Of a DNA stretch of 64,000 bases, positions 52,319-62,780 are shown piece after piece. This stretch comes from Perkinsus olseni. Lineage: Eukaryota; Perkinsozoa; Perkinsida. Location of the stretch: assembly GCA_013115125.1 (NCBI GenBank), contig JABANN010000106.1, positions 1-64,000 of the forward strand. Direction: 5' to 3'. The translations under genes and the position numbers were made by a program. Numbering within the stretch: the stretch's first letter is position 1; each line of letters begins with the position of its first letter. The notes beneath the pieces were generated by a model that saw only the letters and a list, made by a program, of their open reading frames with translations, was not told where the DNA came from and made no database searches.

Positions 52319-55300
52319 CTACAGCAATTGCGGTGCTTCCGCGATGGGCTTCTTTGCTTCGCTCCGCTTAGCCGACGACTTTTTCTGGCTCTGCTTCTGC
52401 TGCTGCTTCCTCTGTATCAGTGTGATGCGATCCCCCAGACTGAGTGCTATGCCCTGTGTTCTGGAACGGATCCTGACACTGCCGCTTAGAGAGCCGTCAG
52501 GATTCTTCTCTAGTGAGACGTTCGCCAGAGCGTCCTCACCGAAGATCGATCGGGCGTATCTGAGGATATGGATCGAGCACAAAAGAGTAACTATCGACAC
52601 TCTTGGTTCCCTAGCGCTCATCCGGAGGTATCTTAGGTTGACCTCGGGGCCACATAGCGTCGAAGATTCCTTCATCACTTGCGCACTCCAGTCTTATTAC
52701 AGGTTAACGGCCACGAACTTGGACTGTGGGCCGAGCAGCTTCGACAGGCTACTGGACTCATTCAGCTCCCTCGCAACTTCTGCCTTGACCAACGCCTGAA
52801 GAGGCACGACATTCGGATGTCGTGATGCGGCAGATCCAGACGCTGTCATATGGAATTTCATTCTTCGATGTAACAGACGGAGAGTCGCCTGATAGTCTAT
52901 TCTCTTCTCTTCACCTTCTTCGCAGTGTGAGTGTCCTCTCCTGACTTCACACTAGCACGAACCTAAAAATCAACGATACGTGAATCGCTTCGCTCCGCTC
53001 AAACTGCCGCCATACCTCCCTCCTGCCAACGATGCTCATATTCGTGTTCTCCATAAGGTTGGCTAAAAACTTCCGAGGCTCCACACTGGTGTTGGTGATA
53101 CTGATCTTGTTCTCCCACTCAAATTCGGACCTGTCGCCAAAAATTTCCAACATGCAGACGGAGCGAAGCAAAAGATATGCCTTACCACATGGTTCTGAAG
53201 TTCAACTCATTCACCCAGGCTCTCTCAATGTAGTCCAAAATATCAACATGAAGCTCGTTCAAAACCAAAGATTCCTAAAACGTATCTTTTCACCCGCAAA
53301 AAACTGCCTCAACCTCCCTCACCTTATCGTCAGCCGACTTCATATCGTAGGCGACATAACCGTAGATAACGCCGGTCTCAGTCGACGACACCTTGATCGT
53401 CGCATAAACAACAGCATGAGCACCCGGTGCCAGTGTAACACACTGAGGCCTCTCAACGATCTTCAAGTCACCTACAATCGACACTATTGAGACACTGATC
53501 GACACTTTCACTATTAAGCTCTCACCTTGAGTACTCAGCTCAACCTGAATGTTCTGCAGAGTCGTGTTCGTACGGTTGAAGACATTCAATTCCAACACCT
53601 GCAACCAACGACAAAAAACAAGTATCGCTTCGCTCCGCTGAGAATTATCTCCACAACGATGATCTTACCAAGTCGAAGCTGTGCACACGGAGGAAGCCCT
53701 CAACGTAAACAGGATCCGCCAGACCGGTCATGGGCAATACCCTGAACAAAGGACGATGTTCACTAAGAAGAGCTTCCTCTTCGAGTCCTCTCAGAAGAGC
53801 CGCAGTGGTAACGGGGTAAATGATTTTTCCTCCGCTGTGAACCCCCGCGCTGGAGCCGACAGATGCCCTCAGATCACGAGGAGACGCTTATGAAAAGAAC
53901 GAAAAGAGAGCAGATTTTGAACTGAGACTGACGGGAGTCCGTTGCCCGCCGAACAAGCGCTCCAACGAGTGGCCCCGAGCGTCGAGTCAAAAAATAAATT
54001 ATCTCCACCGTACGCAGGCGGCGCGATCGACCTCTCTAAAGCCCCTACTTGTCCAGTCGTTCAGCAAATAATGCGCCAGTCTCGAATTCACTGGTCGGAG
54101 AGCCATCAGTAGTCGAGGCGGTTATCATGGAGCTGTCGTCACTTTGGAAAAGGTCACAGCCGCTGTCGTCACCATCGTCATCCACAGTAGCACCTAGAGG
54201 TGTGAAACGCCGTTCCCAGGGATCGAACTCGAGACCACCGCTCTCGGACAGGGCAGGGGTGCTCGTCCGCTCAACTACCTGGCTTCAACTGTCTGAAGAA
54301 GACGAGGTCGTCCGGTTGTTTGCTCGTGTCCCGCATGGTGCTCTCCTCGGCATTAGCTGGGTCTTCTCCCGCTTCCAACTCCAGGACCTAACAAGAACAG
54401 TGAAATATCGCCGGTGGGAGTCGAACCCGAGACCTTCTGCCTACCTGTTTCAGGGCGTTCCTTGCCTGGTTACCCGATCCCCACTCGCGCTGACAACTGC
54501 GCTCGATCTGAAGTGGACAGAGGTACGCCGATGAGTCATGAATCGATGCACGGGGGTATCGAACCCGGGACCTACACTCTTGTTCGGGGCGACGATTGCC
54601 CTAACGCACTGAGTTAATCGACTGACAGCATCAGTATCGGTGACTCTGCCATTCACCGCTCCACTTGCCGATGCCTCAACGTCGCTCGCACCTGAAAAAG
54701 TCTCATGATACGCCTATCCTGAGAGTATCTCGGGCTGACTCGTGCAAGATACAAATAAGGTCGACTCGAATCCGGCACGTAGCACGAATGCTCACCTTCC
54801 TGCTTTGAGACGTTCTCACAGAGCCTCACCAGATTGGCAAGAAGGAAGCAAATCTGATTCTTCAGAACCACAGGGCAGCTGTGAACTAAATAGAAACGTG
54901 AAATCAAGATTTCTCCGCTCCGTCGTCGGAGTAGCTGACTTACGAACTCCTCCCTTGACGAGCAGTTTAGTGGCAGTTACTCCGACCATCGTGGCCAACA
55001 GCGAGTCTCCCTCGGATATCAGTTTACCTGAAAAAGCAGAGCTCCGACTTGACCTCTTTTGCATCTCGCACGCTCAACCCAAAGATATCCCCCTAACTAC
55101 GCATCGGGGTCTTCGACTCCTTATCATTCCTGTCCTCCTCTGCCGCACTGCCGCCGTCATACCTAATCCAAATTGACTAACTTCAGCTCTGTCGGGATGC
55201 TAACCAATCATACACTGTCTCGTTGGCGTATGTGCCGTCCGCCAATACCACCGTTCGGGTGGTGACCTTGGTGCCTGAGAAGGGAAAGACGGTAAACCAT

Positions 55301-58300
55301 ATTCACTTGGAGATGCACCCATGATGTAGGATCAGTCCAAAGATCGGATAAACAAGATACTCGACCGTTCAACATAGCCGGAGACTCGTGAGCAAATACT
55401 CTATGGCCTTGAGGGCGATAGTCTCACTCACGAGGCGAGTGCTATATGGAAAGATAGCAGGGACGAGGATACCATGGTACGCGATAGGTACGAAAGATAC
55501 TCTATCACGTCACGGGGTCGGCGCGGACTAAGAGACATCCTCACCAGTTTCGGCAGGCTGCTTTGCCTTCTCTTCCTTCTCTCCATCCGTGGACTTCGGT
55601 TTGATCGGGAATGGCGACAAACAGTCGATGATGATCTCCTCCAGGACGCACTGTGAAAGCTCCTTGCCACAGTCTGATAACACAGTCTGATATCATCATC
55701 ACCATCGTAACACAATAAATCTGCACGCATGTACAGCCAGGTGAGACATACCAGGTGAGAACTCTCCCAGCAACCAGAGGGACCCTCTGATCACGCGCGA
55801 CTGGCGTATCTCATTCAAGCTCTCCGCCTAAAAAAGGAATCTTCCTCAAGTGCAACAACCATGCTCTTACCAGTCGAGTTAAGATACTCTCACGAAGCTG
55901 TTCATGACGGATAATAGTCTCTCTTACAAACATGACAATGTCCGCCGCCACCGCTGCCGAATCTGGAAGAACAAAACTCACAAACCGAACGCAGTAAAGG
56001 AAATCAGATCGGGTAGGCCAAAAGCCATGCCGCGAATGCGAAGTGAGTTGGCACGGCCCCATTCAACCTAGCAAACCTCATCCTGAACGCACGACAATCC
56101 TGCGCTCCTACTTCAACAGCATTCGAGGGAAAATCAAGGCAGCACTAGTCCGACGGGAGATGGAATGAGCGACAGTAGTAACGCTAATCGTGAGACTACC
56201 ACTACTACCGGATGCCTTAACATCAGTCTGCTCGGTAAGGATGTCCAACAACACGGAGACCACTTGACTGGCGTATGTAGCATCACCAACACGTGTTGTG
56301 CTCAGGTGTAGGGCTCTTATGAGGAGACGGCGATACTGACAGGAGAACTGAGTGAGGCTCGGCTAGCACGACGTCTTCATCAAAAAAAATTACGAGGTCA
56401 CTCTGCGTACTTCGCAGCGATAAGCCCGCCACGAGAAAAGCAATCCCCAGAGGATACGACCGGTGAAAGAATTTTTCGGAAGAACACGCTCCCACAAAAT
56501 AAGCGGAAACAACCGATCGGTCCCTGACCTACCTCGGTATTGCCCTCCGAAGTGCTGGTATCTTGTGTCTTGATAAGTTCCTTCTTCAACATACCAACAA
56601 CGTCGGCAATGTTACGGCTGTTCACCTGCGTACACTACTAGCTAACCTCCACACCACCGACGAGCAAAATTGGGCCGACCCAAAAAAGGATACATGATGC
56701 TCAGTCAATGACGATAAGGACAGCGGCTAGAACTATTTACACCACACACATACCGATCTGAGTCCGGCTACCCCACCCAAGAAAAACCGGAAAATCACGA
56801 AAAAAATTCTCGCTTTCTCAATTCAGTTCACAAGCAAGGCTCGGCAGATCTCTTCACAACCACCGAACGGCTCCACAAACCCCACAAAATACAATTGAAC
56901 TCCGCCAGCTGTCCAACGATGGAAGACTTGCTGATGACCAGCTCAACAAAAGCTACTACCAGCGGTGTGCAGATATCCAGTATCTTCCTCCTGACCTCCA
57001 CAGCAGGGCATGAGAGTCCACGCAGCAAATCCATGACCAGCGGCTCCATAGCCTATCATGACGATGCATGTGGACATGCAGGTCGGGAGAACCGATGGCA
57101 GCCTACTACCTGTTTATAGCGCTTCCTTAGGAGGTCTATTCTGTCGAGTACGATAAGCTTGACATTATTATCAGCTTGGGTTACGACCAGGTTAACATAT
57201 GCCTCGGCAGCTGACAGCAGATACACGCATGAAGGCAAGCAATGGAGGGCAAAATAGCGGACAAGTGTACGAAGAAGGCTATGTTACATTCCTCAACTGG
57301 GATCAAACCTCATGTAGGTGTATAGTTCGGAAAGCCCGCCCGAAACCTTTTCCTCACAGATTCATAGTCAGGTGCCGATAATGTTCTCAACAATAAGTTC
57401 GTATATGAGATTTATCTATTCGTCAAAGAGTACGCTAGCCCTGCCCAGTCTGTCGTCTTACCGGCGCCAATGGCGACATGAGACTTGGATAGAATGACCA
57501 GGGTGTTGGCGGTCTCGTACTGAACAGCTGGGCTGGGGGACTCCCTCAAAGTGTATACAACCTGAACATCCCGCATAGTTTAGAACCTTCGACCTCACGA
57601 TATACAACCCAGCGCATTAACCCACTAATCTGCCACACCGTGGAATATCCTACCTTCAACAGCGCTCCCTTCACCTCCGGACGGTGCTTATTGACCCTCC
57701 GAATGAGCTCGAGAATCACCAGCTGGCAAATATCACCCAAGTTAGCTACTTGGTCCTGAGAACACGAAATATCTCTGAGACAGCGATCAGCGGCGCATCC
57801 CACCTGCATCGAGAATACATAACTCATCGCCTTCTCCTCATTATGGGGCGTCAACATCAGCATCAGAAACGCATTACGCTTGGTCGACAGGTCGCCCTCG
57901 ACCTAAACACACAACAAAGATACCATTCTCTACCGAAGCCGAGCCACTACCAATAATAAGTTCTCCACTTCTTGTGACGCAGTGGGCATCATCTCCTCTC
58001 CGAAAGTGCTCACGATAGCGTAACTGCCCGGGCAAAAGTATCTCCCATAAAGAAGCGTAAAACCCCTCCGTTGTATATTACACGCACATCACCGCGTTCC
58101 TCCGAACGTAGCTGTGCCGATGCGTCAAGTTCCGCAGTATGGCCTCGGTAAGAGGCTCGAGGATACGGTAATACTTCAACTTACACAGCAACCGTAGTGT
58201 ACCTATAGCAACGATGAGGATGGTGTCACGCGACACGAAATTGCCCAGTCTACTTCCCCTGACGTATTCGTTAGGGTGCATGAGATCGTTCCGAAGGGCA

Positions 58301-58829
58301 TTGACGACGAGTATCATTTCTTCCTTGAGACTGCCATCATCGTTGGTCTTCTCGCAGAGCTCCCAATAGCTGACATGATGCCATCAGAATACTCGAGAGT
58401 GCCCTATGAGAAATTTACTACATCATCAACAGCTTCTTCACCCGATGGTCCTGCTTGGGCACGACGAACCTGAACCGTGGGGATGATGAGAATACGTTCT
58501 GATAGAAAAATGGTAAAAACCAATTACCGTATCATCGTCATGAGTAACCTTGGATACGACTCCCCATTGATCATTAATAATAGGAGCTCCTCCAGCACAG
58601 CAATCAGCTTATCAGAGTTACGCTGGTTGGCCGCGCATGCCTGCCGAAACATCGTCACTGCGCCATGAAATCCCTCATCTATCTACAGTACATTTTCTAT
58701 GCGTTTTTGCAGCTCCTGCTGCGTCGGTGGTACCCCTTTGTCGTAGTAAATGAGTAGCGTGCATCCCTGGGGCCCTCCCGCCTGCTGCTGTTCGGTCGGA
58801 CTGTTAGCGGCAGTTGGAGTGACGGACAT
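52319..58829 (-). CDS. Coatomer subunit beta (beta-COP)
   Basis: Roughly 25-30 short exons follow the beta-COP sequence in order: ATG 58829 ([20 protein letters not shown]), [27 protein letters not shown], then [34 protein letters not shown] and [11 protein letters not shown] (58350-58080), [33 protein letters not shown] (57500), [15 protein letters not shown] (57150), EVRRKILDI (56990), [17 protein letters not shown] (56580) and [15 protein letters not shown] (55950). Next are [22 protein letters not shown] (54310), [18 protein letters not shown], then the appendage: [79 protein letters not shown] and [16 protein letters not shown], with stop at 52319. Beta-COP is part of the COPI F-subcomplex for Golgi-to-ER vesicles. 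Intron density is extreme and several introns carry repeat families 1-3. Confidence 0.93.
52963..53015 (-). repeat. 53-nt intron carrying intron-repeat family 1
   Basis: In the beta-COP appendage region: GTATGG donor, GAGCGGAGCGAAGCG at about 52986-53000 on the minus strand, and acceptor GATTTTTAG. Confidence 0.75.
53599..53668 (-). repeat. 70-nt intron carrying intron-repeat family 1
   Basis: GTAAGA donor, AGCGGAGCGAAGCG at 53626-53639 on the minus strand, and acceptor GGTTGCAG. It joins VHSFDL to [10 protein letters not shown] in beta-COP, exactly at the conserved position of the appendage start. Confidence 0.8.
54540..54625 (-). repeat. tRNA-like element in a beta-COP intron region
   Basis: On the minus strand an A-box-like TTAACTCAGTGCGTTAGGGC is followed about 30 bp later by GGGTTCGATACCC, the spacing of tRNA-derived SINEs. 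A similar pair lies at about 54205-54285 (A-like TAGTTGAGCGG, B-like GAGTTCGATCCC), and a B-box-only intron lies at about 54395-54450. Confidence 0.55.
58203..58253 (-). repeat. 51-nt intron carrying intron-repeat family 2
   Basis: Starts GTAGACTGGG, then CAATTTCGTGTCGCGTGAC (one base off consensus), and ends TTGCTATAG. Removal gives [12 protein letters not shown], exactly the conserved beta-COP sequence. Its length is a multiple of three and it contains no stop, so the frame also reads through it. Confidence 0.85.
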
Positions 58830-59722
58830 GAGTGACCACCAAGAAGTATTTCCGAAAAATCTGAACTCGAGTTGAGAGTCCTTCCGACGGCCTTCCACCA
58901 CTGATGCTCCACCAACACGCAGAAGTGCTACCTTGCTAGTCTTGTACAATCTTGCATTTCCTCAACGCTTGACTCGTCACGCGCCACGAAATTGTCTTTG
59001 TCTCGGGATCGTGACATGCGCTCTGTTGATTTGCAGTTGAGCTGGTCCCGCCATGGGTGGTGACATCTCCGTATTTAATAGAGACTACTACGATGACCGG
59101 AATGACGCGGTGGACACAGGAAGAGGGCATCATGCTAGGCAAGGGTACTACTACGGGGACGGATGCGAGGCAGTGAGGATGATGATGGTGGTCTGCCTTT
59201 GCCGTATGGCTGGATTGCTGCGAGAGATGGTATGGTACTGGAGTCGTAGGCAAGGCAAAGGGGCTTTTTTATTGGCGCAGAGTACTAGCAGTAGCTGGAG
59301 GAACAGCGGAGTGGGCGAGAGGCCTTCGTTCGACGCAATCAGTTTAATACGATCGTAAGCATGCAGTAGAACAGACTGCGGGCAGGTCAGTAGGTCCTAT
59401 AGGGGCCGCGAAGCATATACTTAAGTATTATATAACAAACTAACAGCTGCACTCCAGTCTATGTGTGAGTGTAGCCGTTATTTTAGGATTGGGGTCAGCT
59501 GTGATCTCAGACTGTGAGATCCTCGGCGAAAATGTATGACGTCTTCCACTACAACCCACGCATGGTTGTTACGACCAGGTTGTAACGTATGCCACGCACC
59601 TTTCGCCAGTACTTTCATCATCACACTGTTTCTTCTCCGTCAGGACCTCGCTGGATCATCGATCGCTTCCACCGGAACTGCGCGCGATAGGAAGGTGCCG
59701 GAAGTCCACCATTCTGCGACGA
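58830..59722. other. Spacer upstream of beta-COP
   Basis: Contains the beta-COP 5' region. A family-2 motif (AATTTCGTGGCGCGTGAC on the minus strand) lies at about 58977-58994, possibly in a 5'-untranslated intron. Open frames at 59053-59358 and 59536-59757 have no support. Confidence 0.4.
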
Positions 59723-60620
59723 TCAGCGGTAGCGGAGCGATGCTAGATTCCCACTAGCTATACCGCTCCCCTTCTTCAGGTTCTCATACTCAGGCATATG
59801 CGTGCCTGTCCACGACGGTGCATCGACCACCCGAGGTGCGGTCAGAAGTGCCTCGTTCTGGACCAGGAACTGTAGTAATCGGTGGATTGTGGACCTTCCG
59901 TTCTTCCTGTGGTTTCGGTTCGCTTTCGGAAAGTTAGCGTGGTGCTTCTTCTTCTGCATCATTGATGAGGACAGGGATTCCGGGGCCTGTTTTTTTGCTT
60001 CGCTACGCTTGAGATTTGGGTGCCTCAGGTACAATTCGGTGCCTGCGTTTTCCTTGCATGGATGCTGCGAGTGTCTTAACCCGCTGGTAGCTGCTCGGTC
60101 AGAACTCGACCATAAACGGGAGTTGTTGGCCGGGCCGCCTCTACCGGTGCCCCTCCATGAAATTCAAGGATACCTTCGGGAATGTGTCCGGTAATAAGGA
60201 AGCATGCGTCTCTCTTCACGTCTGGATTCGCGGTGGTGTTTCGCAGGAGACTGTGCCGTGATTGGTAGTTTTTAATAGCATAAGGTCCTGCAATGATACC
60301 GCATGTTTACGAGACTTGAGTCTGTGTGAGGCTTGCTTTAATGAAACTAGGATTCATGTAGTTAGCGTCGTTCGGTTTACTCTTATGTGCATACCGATGG
60401 TGACGTGGCGGTGATGATCGGGGTCAGAACGGCTGTATGATTTCGGTTCTTCGGCAGTACGCGGGAAGGGCGAATTGGGTTGGTGTCTCTGCGGTAGTGG
60501 TGGGCAGAAGGAGGGTATGTACTCGTTGGGTTTATTAGGTACTTTTCTTGCTGCAATGAGCTCATAGTCATCGCCACGGTGTATGCCTGTCGATTTGCTG
60601 AGAACGTATGCATGCGCCAT
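59723..60620 (-). CDS. Unrecognised minus-strand multi-exon gene
   Basis: The start at 60620 opens MAHAYVLSKSTGIHRGDDYE then LIAARKVPNKPNEYIPSFCP. A later exon at about 60190-60080 reads GHIPEGILEFHGGAPVEAA and VYGRVLTEQLPAG, then ENAGTELYLRHPNLK, and a last part RSTIHRLLQFLVQNEALLT with VDAPSWTGTHMPEYENLKKG. The putative intron from about 60016 begins GTAGCGAAGC, close to family 1. Joins were not all checked and no domain is recognised. Confidence 0.45.
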
Positions 60621-60779
60621 TGGAATTGGCGTATTATTGTTGCCGTAAGCGTCTTTTTGGCCTGTAAGGTAATACGGCGGGCTCGCTCTCGTGAGGTCGC
60701 GGGTTCTATTCCCATGCTGGGCATTTTCACCACACTTCCTGGTCTCAGGTGTGGGAAGACTATTGTCTTTTTCTGTCCA

Positions 60780-61455
60780 ATTTGCAAGACTGTTTTATCT
60801 ACCTTAGCAAGTAGGCATCAATTTCGTGGCGCGCGAAGATGAAAATTCCTATCAGGTGCGGTCTGATTCAGCTCGGAGCCTATGGCGGCGGACCGCCACT
60901 GTACAGGCTCAAAAAGCTCGAGGCCTTCGCATTAGCCGATATACTTCAGTGGAATGTGAATATTCAGTCACCCGAGTAAGCGAAAGGTCCCCGGTTCGAA
61001 TCTCTGCACGTTCTATTCTCCCCTGTCGCAGATACTATGAATTTTATTTCTGCTTGGAGCAGAGCAGCATAGGGACTTCTCAGGGCAGTATTCGGAGCGT
61101 CGGCGGTCTCCGGAGACTATCTACTACACCGGATGCGGTCGGTCATCGGGCTGCCCTCGCGTTTGGTATTCGCTATGCCACGGAGCCCCTCGCATGGATA
61201 GTTGGGCTGTCATGCGTGAATTTCATAGTTCCCTCAGGACTCTGTTATACTAACATCAAGTGGCGATGCTCTGGTAGTAACCAATGTTGACCAGTGAGTA
61301 TCGCATCTCAAAAGATTCTCAGTGAGTTAACCTTCTAGGCCACTAACTTTTTCCAGATCTTCTCGGTACTCAACACCCGGCACTACTCGGGACCCGTCAG
61401 CCCGCGTATCGCCAGTATCTTTGCAGTCCCTGATGCTGCGGCGCCGAGGCAGTAG
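60780..61455 (+). CDS. Unrecognised plus-strand gene
   Basis: An intron at 60811-60855 of the family-2 type defines the strand. A stretch at about 61130-61270 is open (GHRAALAFGIRYATEPLAWI), and the last exon, after an acceptor near 61357, reads IFSVLNTRHYSGPVSPRIAS and ends AAPRQ then TAG at 61453-61455. Function unknown. Confidence 0.35.
60811..60855 (+). repeat. 45-nt intron carrying intron-repeat family 2
   Basis: Starts GTAGGCATCAATTTCGTGG, continues CGCGCGAAGATG, and ends TCCTATCAG. It is the only plus-strand example, and the motif is again in sense to the gene. Confidence 0.6.
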
Positions 61456-61762
61456 GACGAGAGTAAGAAAAATCCCGTTACTTGACTTGGTCGTTTGGAT
61501 GCCTTATTCGCTCAGGTTTCGGCGGGTCATAGGTTGGTAGTGCCAGATGAGTATCTTCGGCACGCATGCACAGAATCTATAGGCTGCGCAACTCGGCCGG
61601 TGAGTGTTTATCACCTCTATCTTCCACTGCTCCTCACACCTCGACAGGCGTTCTCGGTCTGTTGATCACGCGAGCAATCCCCATTGCACGAGTTTACTCG
61701 CCACTGGTCCTCCTGAATGCGAAGTATTCTGTGTTCTCTTGAATGGTCTCAAAGTCGCGAAA

Positions 61763-62365
61763 TTACTGATTTCGGTTTCTACCTGAGAGGTTAGCGGGAA
61801 GATATGAGATTGACCCACCCCCCTCTAGAAGGAGCCGACGCATTCGATGCATGCTATCGCCGCCATCAATTTCTTTGCGACCTGTCATCTCCAATTTTCG
61901 GTTGAGCTCCGCTGTCTCATTCTCAGGTGCGCAAGTCATGGGTGGAGAGATGTCCTTCGCTATGTGACCCGACAGCAGCTGAGCTGCGTCGCCGTTCGTT
62001 GGACAAGGGGAATCCTTTCGTAGGCAACTGGGGTAAGCCAAAGGTCGCGGGTTCGACCCCACCAGTCTGCGTGTTCCCCACATATCGTTGAGTATATCGA
62101 AGTCTTGTTCAGCTCATTCCCCGCCAGCCGAGCCTATGGTGTCTCTTCGAGTCCTCTCTACTAATGGGGGCATGGAGGCGTCGCCGAAGGCTAAGAGGAC
62201 CGTTGGGATGCTGCCTGGAAGAGCCGCTTGCTTGTAGATATGTTCGTACGACCCGATACCATAACTTCCTGACTTCCCGCGCGATCGAGGCTCACCTCTG
62301 TTAGTTTGATGTCTTGATTGTATGCGGAGCGGGAAACGATTTAGTGCCTGTCTGCTGGACTTCAT
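61763..62365 (-). CDS. Unrecognised minus-strand gene
   Basis: Two blocks have coding texture: about 62340-62115 (SGSYGIGSYEHIYKQAALPG, VLLAFGDASMPPLVERTRRD) and about 62020-61770 (AQLLSGHIAKDISPPMTCAP, then ENETAELNRKLEMTGRKEID). Between them lies antisense tRNA-like sequence with box GGGTTCGACCCC on the plus strand (62047-62060). It is divergent from the LUC7 gene. Function unknown. Confidence 0.4.
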
Positions 62366-62780
62366 TCTGTCTCAATATGATTTGTTTTCACCGTGTAGAG
62401 TATCTTACGGTCGAGCGTGCTGGATACAAAAGAGGTTAGACCTGAGCCGATGCTGTACATACCCACAATCGCCCTTTGTAACGTCTCAGACTTTTCTTTG
62501 AATTCGATATAATTCTGTTCCAATTCAACTTTTCACTTTCTATCACTCTCCCAGCCACTTGCGTTCTCATGTACAGTCGTCTTTAATCAAACACTAGATG
62601 AGGCCACTATGCCGCGTGGCTCTGCGGCCTCATTTTGGCGTGTTGGATTTCCCCGTTACAGGTTGTGGGAGTGCTGGCTGGCGTGTATCTTCGGGCCCTA
62701 GCTGTTCGGTCGTCTGCAGCGGATATTAGGTTCATCTCAGTTGTACGTATATTCCTTAACTTTACACTACTGTTACTAAC

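Noticed and set aside
52209-52799. Plus-strand frames near 52.2-52.8 kb
   Set aside because: Antisense to the last beta-COP exons, which match the family in order.
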